Source: an uncultured Clostridia bacterium
GTDB taxonomy: Bacteria; Bacillota; Clostridia; TANB77; CAG-508
Length of the DNA stretch: 32,309 nt
Assembly (NCBI GenBank): GCA_934121925.1
Contig: CAKOVK010000016.1
Location: 1 to 32,309, forward strand
Direction of reading: 5' to 3'
Shown here: positions 14,513-21,287 of the stretch, piece after piece
Layout: the number at the start of each line of letters is the position of its first letter
How positions within the stretch are numbered: the first letter of the stretch is position 1
Notes under the pieces: generated by a model
The model's database searches: none
What the model was told of the DNA's origin: nothing
The model's input: the letters and a program-made list of their open reading frames with translations, nothing else
Position numbers and translations under genes: made by a program

Positions 14513-14806
14513 ATGGAAAATGAAAAAGTTGAATATTTAATAAATATGATAAATGATATGGATATAAAAGATAAATTAAGACTAGCAATATGTATGAGCC
14601 AAAGCAAATGTTCAGGACTTATATACAACACTAAAGAAAACTATGAAAAATTTGATGCTATGCTAAAAGAAGTTGATGAAGAATATAGAACCACTTTAAT
14701 AAACTTTGCAAAATATAAGCTTGTAATGTTTGCAATGGCTAAACTTATGGAGATGGAATCAACAGAACAAAATAAAGTGGCGTTATATTTGTTTAATAAT
14801 ATATAA
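14513..14806 (+). CDS. conserved protein after the relaxase, 97 aa (element 2)
   Basis: It starts behind GGAGG (14496-14500). It is closely similar to 8149-8445, with INMINDMDIKDKLRLAIC, LKEVDEEYRTTLINFAKYK and FAMAKLMEME. Helical, no recognised domain. The repeated relaxase-partner arrangement shows that the two genes travel together. Confidence 0.8.
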   Translation: MENEKVEYLINMINDMDIKDKLRLAICMSQSKCSGLIYNTKENYEKFDAMLKEVDEEYRTTLINFAKYKLVMFAMAKLMEMESTEQNKVALYLFNNI

Positions 14807-14822
14807 TGATTTTTTTAGTAAT

Positions 14823-14851
14823 TTGTATTTTTATAGAAAAAATGTTATACT
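14823..14851 (+). promoter_or_regulatory. promoter of the AraC-type gene
   Basis: TTGTAT (14823-14828) and TATACT (14846-14851) with a 17-bp spacer, 33 bp ahead of the ATG. Confidence 0.7.
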
Positions 14852-14884
14852 AATTTTAGTTTTATAAGAAATTGAGGAAAATAT

Positions 14885-15682
14885 ATGAATAAACAAAGTA
14901 ATGAAAGATTTAATGATTTAATTAATTATATAGAAGATAATCTTTGTGAAGAAATTAGCTATAAAAAACTAGCTCAAATACTTGGTGTAAACGAATATAC
15001 AATGCATAGAATATTTTTATTTGTAACCAATTATACTTTGGCTGATTATATAAGAAAAAGAAGATTAAGTATGTCTGCACTAGATTTACTTGATGGTAAA
15101 GAAAAAATAATCGACATTGCAATAAAATATAATTATGAATCTTCACAAGCTTTTTCTAGAGCCTTCAAATCTATGATGGGGTTTATTCCAAGTGAAATAA
15201 ACAATAATAAAACAAATATAAAATTCTTTTCACAATATGAACTAATAAATGAAGATGTGACAGATGAATTTAATTATCATATAGAAAAAAATATAGAGTT
15301 TAATTTATATGCTATTTCTATGAAAACAACAATTAAAAACTGCCATAATGAAGCTCCTCTATTTTGGAAAGATAATTATAAATACATAAAAGGGAAAAAA
15401 GAATATGGTTTATTAGAATATGATAAAACGTGTACTATAGACGAAGCAATATATTATATAGCCTCTACAGAAAAATTTGAAAATGCAATAGAATTAAATA
15501 TAAAACCTAGTAATTATTTAGTTTTCGAATGTGATTATATAAATTCTACTTCATTATATGAATTTTGCAAAAAAATATATAGGACAATTATTCCTAATAT
15601 TGAATGTGAATTAGAAGATTTACCAGATATCGAAGAATATTTACCAAACAATAAATTAAAATTATATATTCCAATAAAATAG
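14885..15682 (+). CDS. AraC/XylS-family regulator with a C-terminal effector domain (cargo of element 2)
   Basis: The 265-residue protein has an N-terminal AraC-type double helix-turn-helix (about 8-105): LCEEISYKKLAQILGVNEYTMHRIF is the first helix-turn-helix region, and IDIAIKYNYESSQAFSRAFKSMMGFIPSE is the second with the family signature F-x-R-x-F-K...G-x-x-P. The remainder (about 115-265) looks like a GyrI/effector-binding domain as in Rob/SoxS-type or BmrR-like sensors (LKLYIPIK end). Such proteins activate export or detoxification genes on binding small molecules. Targets could be the radical SAM and nitroreductase genes beside it, which is inference. The nearby ribosome site is weak (TGAGGAAA). 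Confidence 0.85.
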   Translation: MNKQSNERFNDLINYIEDNLCEEISYKKLAQILGVNEYTMHRIFLFVTNYTLADYIRKRRLSMSALDLLDGKEKIIDIAIKYNYESSQAFSRAFKSMMGFIPSEINNNKTNIKFFSQYELINEDVTDEFNYHIEKNIEFNLYAISMKTTIKNCHNEAPLFWKDNYKYIKGKKEYGLLEYDKTCTIDEAIYYIASTEKFENAIELNIKPSNYLVFECDYINSTSLYEFCKKIYRTIIPNIECELEDLPDIEEYLPNNKLKLYIPIK

Positions 15683-15684
15683 AT

Positions 15685-15730
15685 AAAACAAGTGATTTTT
15701 TTAGTATTAAAAAGGTCACTTGTTTTATTT
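15685..15730 (+). terminator. terminator of the AraC-type gene
   Basis: AAAACAAGTGA (15685-15695) and TCACTTGTTTT (15716-15726) pair perfectly over 11 bp, followed by TATTTT. Confidence 0.85.
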
Positions 15731-15794
15731 TGAAAAGAGATACAATAAATATGTAGAATACTATCTAAATTTGAATTGACTAGGAGGTTATGAG

Positions 15795-16778
15795 ATGAAT
15801 GAATATTTAACTCGTGAAATCTGGAAAATGCGGAAAAATATCAAAACTGAAGCAGGAACACCAGTAGTATCTCTCGCTCGAGTAGAAAATAAAACTTATC
15901 AATTGCTTTTCATGTCTTGTGGATGCGAAAATGCTTGTACTTTTTGCAATTATGGTTTTGACTACAATCTTACTTTGGAAATGGTCAAACCAGAACTTCA
16001 AAAAATTAGACTTGAAGATTTTGATATAGTTGAGTTGGAACTCGAGGCAAACGGCTCTTTTCTTTCTGAAAGGGAAATTCCCTATGATTTATTTCTTGAG
16101 ATATTACATTTTGTATCCCACAGGAACATTCCTGTAATTACAATGGAAACTCATTACAATACAATCACAGAGAAGAAACTTCAGGACATAAGAAGAATTC
16201 TTGGAGAAGAACAAGAAATACAGTTTGAAATGGGATTTGAGTCAGCTGATGAAGATGTCAGAGCAATCTATAATAAAGATATAGATATGGAAAAGTACCT
16301 TGAAGTAACAAGATTGTGTGAAAAATACAAAATTGGTCTTCAAATTAATGTGCTTTTAGGTGCTCCATTCTTATCTCGTGAAGAACAAATTCAAGACTGT
16401 TTAAATTCTCTCGAATTTATTTATGGCAAGATGCCTGAGGAAACTACTGCGGTACTATTTCCAATAAACATCAAAAAGAATACAATGTTAAAGCATTGGC
16501 AAGATATTGGTGTTTATGACCAAATTTCCTCTTGGGAATTTATTGAACTTCTTCATAGAATTCCTGAAAAATATTTGGACAAGTTTACTATTGCATGGTG
16601 GGGAAACAGAGAAAATACTTTTACAAAAGGTATTATGCAGTTTCCTAAAACATGTGATAAATGTAAAGAGCGGTTGATGAAATTCTATGTTGATTTTTAT
16701 TGTAACTGGAATCCTTACTATCGCAAGAAGATACTTGATGAAATCTGGACAGCAAGGTGTGAATGCGACAAAGAATAA
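15795..16778 (+). CDS. radical SAM protein of unknown substrate (cargo of element 2)
   Basis: The 327-residue protein begins at ATG 15795 after TAGGAGG (15780-15786). The cluster motif is CENACTFCNYG (residues 44-51, CxxxCxxC), followed by a TIM-barrel pattern with LEANGSFLS, ETHYNTIT and EMGFESADEDVRAIYNKD, which resembles Elp3/archaeosine-type radical SAM proteins. The C-terminus has extra cysteines, CDKC and the end ARCEC, which may hold zinc or a further cluster. Base use is slightly less A/T-biased than its neighbours (for example CTCGCTCGAG), consistent with recent transfer. It would generate a 5'-deoxyadenosyl radical; the substrate is not known. A weak promoter TTGAAA-18-TAGAAT lies at 15730-15759. 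Confidence 0.8.
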   Translation: MNEYLTREIWKMRKNIKTEAGTPVVSLARVENKTYQLLFMSCGCENACTFCNYGFDYNLTLEMVKPELQKIRLEDFDIVELELEANGSFLSEREIPYDLFLEILHFVSHRNIPVITMETHYNTITEKKLQDIRRILGEEQEIQFEMGFESADEDVRAIYNKDIDMEKYLEVTRLCEKYKIGLQINVLLGAPFLSREEQIQDCLNSLEFIYGKMPEETTAVLFPINIKKNTMLKHWQDIGVYDQISSWEFIELLHRIPEKYLDKFTIAWWGNRENTFTKGIMQFPKTCDKCKERLMKFYVDFYCNWNPYYRKKILDEIWTARCECDKE

Positions 16779-16790
16779 AATTCCGCAATG

Positions 16791-16820
16791 CAAAACAGAT
16801 GGCGAATACCATCTGTTTTG
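16791..16820. terminator. bidirectional terminator between convergent genes
   Basis: CAAAACAGATGG (16791-16802) pairs with CCATCTGTTTTG (16809-16820). It stands between the stop of the radical SAM gene and the end of the nitroreductase gene on the other strand, so it can serve both. Confidence 0.85.
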
Positions 16821-16826
16821 TGTTTA

Positions 16827-17378
16827 TTAATTTAATAATAAATCTTTTAAGTCTTTTTTTATTTTAGGTGGATAGTTATATATTGGATTACCAATAATAA
16901 ATCCACATATTTGTTCAAAATCCTTAATTCCTAGATATTTATCAATTTCATTTTCTATATATAAAGTATCACATAAAATACAGCTACCCAAACCTAAATT
17001 TACAGCTTGTAAGCTCATATTTTCTATGGCACATCCTAATGATATATAATCAGGTTTTTTATAATTCTCATTTTTTGATTTAGATTTATACCCATCACTA
17101 TAAATCATTATCATTTTATTAGCTGTACGTATTTGCTCTGCTGATCCTTTTACACTGGTTCTTTCTTTTGGGTTTTGTTTATCCCATTCAAAAAGCATAT
17201 TCATAATATCATTTTTTTGTTCAGCATTTAAAATATAAAATTTCCATGGTTGTCTATTTCTTGCAGAAGGTGCAAGACTTCCACTAGATAAAATCTTTTC
17301 TAATTGTTCTTCAGAAACCTCATCATTTGTAAACAATCTAGCAGAACGTCTATTATCAACTATTTCATCAAAATTCAT
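16827..17378 (-). CDS. nitroreductase-family FMN oxidoreductase
   Basis: The 183-residue protein has the family start NFDEIVDNRRSARLF, then LAPSARNRQPWKFYIL (FMN phosphate-binding Ser-x-x-N region), a middle IENMSLQAVNLGLGSC helix and the end GFIIGNPIYNYPPK. These match flavin-dependent nitroreductases that reduce nitro-aromatics, quinones or similar using NAD(P)H. The size is slightly below the usual 190-220. A GAGGTAATGAT ribosome site precedes the ATG at 17378. It is on the minus strand, convergent to the radical SAM gene, and lies within element 2. The substrate is unknown. Confidence 0.85.
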   Translation of the reverse strand: MNFDEIVDNRRSARLFTNDEVSEEQLEKILSSGSLAPSARNRQPWKFYILNAEQKNDIMNMLFEWDKQNPKERTSVKGSAEQIRTANKMIMIYSDGYKSKSKNENYKKPDYISLGCAIENMSLQAVNLGLGSCILCDTLYIENEIDKYLGIKDFEQICGFIIGNPIYNYPPKIKKDLKDLLLN

Positions 17379-17502
17379 ATCATTACCTCATAAAAATATT
17401 TTAAATATATTTTATATCATTTGCAGGACTAAAAAGTAATTTTATTGATATCAATTTTGTTTATATAAATTAATCAAAAGTTTACTGTAGTTTAATTATA
17501 TA

Positions 17503-18300
17503 TTATTTTAAATATTTAACATCTGTATCATTCAAAATTTGCATTTGAGATATAGCAATTTTATTTAATTTTTCAAGTCTTTCAGATTGTTTTAATCCTT
17601 CTTTTATAAAAACAGAATTTAAATTTTCCAGATTTGCCAAACATATCAATTCATTCATTGTTGCATAATCTCTTATATTTCCATTTAAATTAGGATTTTT
17701 ATCACGCCATTCTTTTGCTGTCATTCCAAATAAAGCCATATTTAAAACATCCGCCTCTTCTGCATAAACAAAATTTATTTGATTTTTAGTTAATTCTTTA
17801 GGTACTAAATTTTTCTTTATTGCATCAGTATGTATTCTATAATTTATTTTTGAAAGTTCTCTTTTAGCATTCCATCCAATTTGCTTTTGTTCTTCTGCTT
17901 TTAATCTTTCAAATTCTTTTATCAGTAACAATTTGAATTTTGGACTAATCCACATTCCAAATTCAAAAGCAATATCTTTATGAGCATAAGTTCCTCCGTA
18001 TCTTCCTGCTTTTGATATTATTCCAACTGCATTTGTCTTTTCTTTCCATTCTTTAACGCTTATTTTATAACTATTTAAACCTGCTTGACTTTTAATTATG
18101 GCGAATTCGCCATAATTAAAATTAGGATTATGAATTTCTTCCCAAACTCCTAAAAATTCAATGGTATTTCTGTTTCTTAACCAATCCGAAACAAAAAAAT
18201 CTCCATCTTTAGACTTTAACATATCAGTAATAGATATGTAATCTTCATTTTCGATTTTTATATATGATATTTTTTGATTTAAAACACTTAATTCTGCCAT
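17503..18300 (-). CDS. KilA-N domain protein (cargo of element 2)
   Basis: The 265-residue protein shows the KilA-N DNA-binding fold (about 5-130): ISITDMLKSKDG, VSDWLRNRNTIEFLGVWEE, AGLNSYKISVKEW, TNAVGIISKAGRYGGTYAHKDIAFEFGMWIS, LLLIKEFERLKAEE. The C-terminal half (about 150-265) includes NFVYAEEADVLNMALFGMTAKEWR. KilA-N proteins are common in phages and mobile elements, often as regulators or parts of anti-phage systems. AGAGGAGG precedes the ATG, and a promoter lies at 18345-18373 on the same strand. A perfect 32-bp palindrome lies within the coding region (18090-18121). Function here is not known. Confidence 0.85.
   Translation of the reverse strand: MAELSVLNQKISYIKIENEDYISITDMLKSKDGDFFVSDWLRNRNTIEFLGVWEEIHNPNFNYGEFAIIKSQAGLNSYKISVKEWKEKTNAVGIISKAGRYGGTYAHKDIAFEFGMWISPKFKLLLIKEFERLKAEEQKQIGWNAKRELSKINYRIHTDAIKKNLVPKELTKNQINFVYAEEADVLNMALFGMTAKEWRDKNPNLNGNIRDYATMNELICLANLENLNSVFIKEGLKQSERLEKLNKIAISQMQILNDTDVKYLK
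18090..18121. repeat. perfect 32-bp palindrome inside the KilA-N gene
   Basis: The centre is GGCGAATTCGCC (18100-18111, an EcoRI-type GAATTC core), flanked by AATTAT on one side and ATAATT on the other, and symmetric to 18090 and 18121 with no mismatch or loop. On the gene strand it encodes residues about 60-70 (NFNYGEFAIIK). Confidence 0.95.
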
Positions 18301-18344
18301 ATTTGAACCTCCTCTTTCAAATAATTCAGCGATTATTTTCAGGT

Positions 18345-18373
18345 ATTATATCAAACATTAGTTCTGCGATCAA
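18345..18373 (-). promoter_or_regulatory. promoter of the KilA-N gene
   Basis: On the minus strand TTGATC (18373-18368) and TATAAT (18350-18345) are 17 bp apart, 45 bp ahead of the start codon. Confidence 0.75.
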
Positions 18374-18538
18374 TATTTATTAAAATATTTTTAAAATAAA
18401 AATTACAAAATTATAAAAGGATATGAATAATATTGCAAAAGTATAAAACTTATGTTAAAGTATAATCAAATAAATCGAATTATATAAAAAGAGCCTTACA
18501 ATTCAGATACATTTTTTTCGCATACCTGCTCCGTAAAC

Positions 18539-18544
18539 GCTCCA
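18539..18544. other. inferred attR, right end of element 2
   Basis: GCTCCA again. From here the sequence up to the terminator at 18565 is what would follow an unoccupied tRNA-Thr gene. The surrounding bases do not show the N13-TCGAAC partner, as expected if that belongs to the element arm. Apart from the promoter regions and this site, I see no gene in 18301-18674. Confidence 0.45.
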
Positions 18545-18564
18545 ATTTAATAGATGAAAGACTT

Positions 18565-18589
18565 AATCGACTGTAAAAGGTCGATTTTT
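18565..18589 (+). terminator. probable original tRNA-Thr terminator
   Basis: AATCGAC (18565-18571) pairs with GTCGATT (18580-18586), followed by Ts to 18589. No plus-strand gene precedes it within element 2 for more than 1.7 kb. It lies 21 bp after the inferred attR, so joining 4009 to 18545 would give tRNA-Thr a normal terminator. Confidence 0.65.
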
Positions 18590-18612
18590 GCGATGAAAAG
18601 CGAAGGAAAAAC

Positions 18613-18641
18613 TTTACTTATGTAAACAGATATGATATAAT
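18613..18641 (+). promoter_or_regulatory. promoter of the adenylate-kinase-like gene
   Basis: TTTACT (18613-18618) and TATAAT (18636-18641) with a 17-bp spacer, 33 bp ahead of the start. Confidence 0.75.
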
Positions 18642-18674
18642 AAATCTCTAATTATTTAGAATGGAGGAACAAAT

Positions 18675-19274
18675 ATGAGAAAGATAATTCTTATCATAGG
18701 ACCGCCTGGTTCTGGAAAAGGAAGCCGGTGCAAAGGAATAATAGGTTACATTCACATTTCTTCAAGCCAATTGCTTGCAGATGCTGGATATGACTTATCA
18801 AAAGGAGGATTTGGAATTCCAGACAAAGAGGTAGTTAAACTTCTCTTGAAGAAACTGAAAACTTTGAGTAAAAATGCTAAAATAGTGCTTGAAGGGTTTC
18901 CAAGGAGGGTGGAACAGGCTGAACTACTAAGTAAATATTTAAATATTGAACAAGTTATATATTTAGAAATTACTAAAGAGGCAGCTTGGGAAAGAGTCAA
19001 AAATAGACTTGTATGTCCGGAGTGCAAAATTACATATAGCAAAAGCTATAAACCTCCTATTAAGGAAGGCGTCTGTGACAAATGTGGAGAAGGCTTGGTT
19101 CGGAGAAAATCTGATACTGAAAAAATATTCTTCAAACGGTTTAAAGCCTTTAAAAAAAATTCATATCCGACTATAGAATATTACCATAATAAGGGGATAT
19201 GCGTAAAAACTATAAATGCTGAAGAAGATTTTAATATCGTAAGCATTATAGAAAATAAGAACGGATTTGCTTAA
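18675..19274 (+). CDS. divergent adenylate-kinase-family nucleotide kinase
   Basis: The 199-residue protein has the P-loop GPPGSGKGSR (9-18), LEGFPRR (72-78, family DGFPR), and a zinc LID with CPEC (114-117) and CDKC (134-137), then VRRKSDTE. It is shorter than usual adenylate kinase (about 214-217). The normal nucleotide-binding TGDxxR stretch is replaced by SSSQLLADAG. So it may have altered nucleotide specificity, and it is unlikely to be the main adk, which usually lies in the ribosomal protein cluster. GGAGG (18663-18667) precedes the ATG. The last codons and the stop lie inside the terminator hairpin at 19260-19288. It is monocistronic and sits just outside the mobile array. Confidence 0.8.
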   Translation: MRKIILIIGPPGSGKGSRCKGIIGYIHISSSQLLADAGYDLSKGGFGIPDKEVVKLLLKKLKTLSKNAKIVLEGFPRRVEQAELLSKYLNIEQVIYLEITKEAAWERVKNRLVCPECKITYSKSYKPPIKEGVCDKCGEGLVRRKSDTEKIFFKRFKAFKKNSYPTIEYYHNKGICVKTINAEEDFNIVSIIENKNGFA

Positions 19275-19288
19275 GCAAATCCGTTTTT
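19260..19288 (+). terminator. terminator overlapping the end of the kinase gene
   Basis: AACGGATTTGC (19260-19270) pairs perfectly with GCAAATCCGTT (19275-19285), loop TTAA, then TTT. The stop codon TAA (19272-19274) is in the loop, so the stem encodes the last residues NGFA. Confidence 0.9.
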
Positions 19289-19366
19289 ACTATATATGGA
19301 TATAAAGAAAATATACTAAAATAGAATATTTATTAAAATAATAAATAAACTTATTATGGTGATATT

Positions 19367-20314
19367 ATGTTTGATTTACATTACGATTTGCTAACACAAG
19401 TGTATATTAATAAAGATAAAATGGCAGAATTAAAAAATAATTTTAATAAGATATATAACGAAAAAAATATTATAGGCGGAATCTTTAATTTATTTTATAT
19501 GTCTCCAAAAGAGATGAAAGATGAACTTAATATAAATCCAAATGAAATAAATATAATTGAAAATTTAAAAGAAGTTAATAGTTTAATCGAAAAGTATGAA
19601 CTAATACCGAAAAAAATAAAATACATAATTGGAATAGAAGGGTTAGATTACTTAGAAAAAATTGAAGATATAGATATACTATATGAATTAGGCGTAAGGA
19701 GTACCAATATAGTATGGAATAATAATAACAAATTTGGTGGAGGGGCAAGAGGAGATAAAAGACAAGGCTTAACTAAACTCGGAGAACAATTAATAAAAAA
19801 AATTGTTCAAAAAAACATTGCAATAGATTTATCACATGCAAACATAAAAACTTTTTATGGAATAATAGAAAAATGTCAAGAACTGAAAAATGAAGGCTTT
19901 AATCCAATAGTTTTTGCTTCACATTCAAATTCAAGAAAAATATGTAATGTACCTAGAAATTTAACAGATAATCAAATAAAAGAAATATCAAAATTAGGAG
20001 GTGCTATAGGAATTGTTGGAATAAAACAATTTTGTACATTAAAAAGGAATGTGTCTAATTATTGTGAGGAATATATAAAACATATAAACTATGTAAGAGA
20101 CTTATTAGAAGGAACCGAAAATATATGCGTGTCTACAGACAATATGGAATATTATAAAATAGAACCGGAAAAATACAAAACAATGAATGTATTTAAGCAA
20201 GAAAATGTAAAAGAGAAAATAGAAAAGAGCTTAAAGGAAAATGGTTATACAAAAGAAATAATAAATAACATATTATATAAAAATTTTGAAATGAAAATTT
20301 TGCAAAGATTATAA
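19367..20314 (+). CDS. membrane-dipeptidase family metallopeptidase (M19)
   Basis: The 315-residue protein shows the M19 metal-site pattern: DLHYD (H5, D7), GIEGLDYL (E91), DLSHAN (H157), ASHSN (H186) and STDN (D258). M19 enzymes cleave dipeptides with two zinc ions and sit in the amidohydrolase fold. There is no signal peptide, so it is cytoplasmic. The start follows a weak GGTGATATT ribosome site. Its end overlaps the promoter of ftsY (20300-20328). It is a likely housekeeping peptide-recycling enzyme; the exact substrate is not known. Confidence 0.85.
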   Translation: MFDLHYDLLTQVYINKDKMAELKNNFNKIYNEKNIIGGIFNLFYMSPKEMKDELNINPNEINIIENLKEVNSLIEKYELIPKKIKYIIGIEGLDYLEKIEDIDILYELGVRSTNIVWNNNNKFGGGARGDKRQGLTKLGEQLIKKIVQKNIAIDLSHANIKTFYGIIEKCQELKNEGFNPIVFASHSNSRKICNVPRNLTDNQIKEISKLGGAIGIVGIKQFCTLKRNVSNYCEEYIKHINYVRDLLEGTENICVSTDNMEYYKIEPEKYKTMNVFKQENVKEKIEKSLKENGYTKEIINNILYKNFEMKILQRL

Positions 20315-20328
20315 AAGTATGTTATAAT
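20300..20328 (+). promoter_or_regulatory. promoter of ftsY
   Basis: TTGCAA (20300-20305) and TATAAT (20323-20328), 17-bp spacer. It overlaps the final codons of the dipeptidase gene. Confidence 0.75.
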
Positions 20329-20364
20329 ACCGTGTGTATAAAATATTAACAAAAGAGGTATAAT

Positions 20365-21270
20365 ATGGGATTTTTTGATAAATTAAAAATTGGTTTAGGG
20401 AAAACAAAATCATCTTTAAGTGACAAAATGAATGATGTTTTTAGCAATTTTAGAAAAGTAGATGAAGACTTACTAGAAGAATTAGAAGAGATTCTAATAA
20501 TGTCAGATATAGGAGTAGAAACATCAACTAAAATAATAAATAATTTAAGAAACAGAGTGAAAAAAGAAAAGCTATCAGATGAAAACGATGTAAAACAAGC
20601 GTTAAAGGAAGAGATAAAAAACATACTAGATGAACAAGAAAATGGCTTAGATTTATCTAAAAAGCCTACAGTTATTTTAGTAGTAGGAGTAAATGGCGTA
20701 GGTAAAACAACATCTATAGGGAAAATTGCTAACAGAATAAAAAAAGAAGGAAAAGAAGTAATAATTGCAGCTGCAGATACATTTAGAGCAGCAGCAGTTG
20801 AACAAGTAGAAATATGGGCAAAAAGAAGTAATTCAAAAATAGTAAAACGAGATGAAGGAACAGACCCTGCTTCTGTTGTATTTGAAGCAATACAAGAATT
20901 AAAAAAAGAAAATGGCGATGTTTTGATTTGTGATACAGCTGGAAGACTTCATAATAAAAAATATTTAATGGACGAGCTATTAAAAATAAAAAAAGTAATA
21001 GATAAAGAATTGCCAGATGCAAAAAAAGAAGTTTTATTAGTCTTAGATGCAACAACAGGACAAAATGCAATATCTCAAGTAAAAGCTTTTAAAGAAACAG
21101 TAGATATAACAGGACTAGTTCTTACAAAACTAGATGGAACAGCAAAAGGTGGAGTGGTAATAGGAATAATACAAGAGAATAAAATTCCAGTAAAATTTAT
21201 TGGAGTAGGAGAACAAATAGACGATATGGAAATCTTTAACTCAGAAGATTTTGTAAACGCAATAATATAG
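20365..21270 (+). CDS. ftsY: signal recognition particle receptor FtsY
   Basis: The 301-residue protein carries the N domain (about 1-95, four-helix bundle with EELEEILIMSDIGVETS) and the G domain: G1 GVNGVGKTT (108-116), DTFRAAAVEQ (138-147), DTAGR (190-194), TKLDGTAKGG (254-263), and the end FIGVGEQIDDMEIF. It receives ribosomes carrying SRP at the membrane and hydrolyses GTP together with Ffh. It has no long acidic A domain, as usual in Firmicutes. AAGAGGTATA precedes the ATG. The UPF0182 gene follows after 17 bp, in the same operon. Confidence 0.95.
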   Translation: MGFFDKLKIGLGKTKSSLSDKMNDVFSNFRKVDEDLLEELEEILIMSDIGVETSTKIINNLRNRVKKEKLSDENDVKQALKEEIKNILDEQENGLDLSKKPTVILVVGVNGVGKTTSIGKIANRIKKEGKEVIIAAADTFRAAAVEQVEIWAKRSNSKIVKRDEGTDPASVVFEAIQELKKENGDVLICDTAGRLHNKKYLMDELLKIKKVIDKELPDAKKEVLLVLDATTGQNAISQVKAFKETVDITGLVLTKLDGTAKGGVVIGIIQENKIPVKFIGVGEQIDDMEIFNSEDFVNAII

Positions 21271-21287
21271 AATTAAGGAGGCAAATT

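Larger units (their letters stand above)
10324..18541 (+). mobile_element. integrative mobilizable element 2 (about 8.2 kb)
   Basis: It is built like element 1 up to the relaxase-associated gene, but with an intact recombinase and different cargo: AraC-type regulator, radical SAM protein, nitroreductase and KilA-N protein. The right end is placed at GCTCCA 18539-18544, after which comes a terminator suited to tRNA-Thr. It lacks its own conjugation machinery. It could in principle supply the recombinase missing in element 1, although the two enzymes are clearly divergent. Confidence 0.75.

Noticed and set aside
7086..14588. Minus-strand open frames across the relaxase and recombinase genes
   Set aside because: They are low-complexity shadows of strongly coding plus-strand genes, without ribosome sites.
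4004..18544. Long direct repeats as for tyrosine-recombinase islands
   Set aside because: Only the short GCTCCA is shared by all three boundaries, and it also occurs elsewhere (for example near 2173, 5103 and 16361). The att calls rest on its position and the spaced TCGAAC, not on the hexamer alone.
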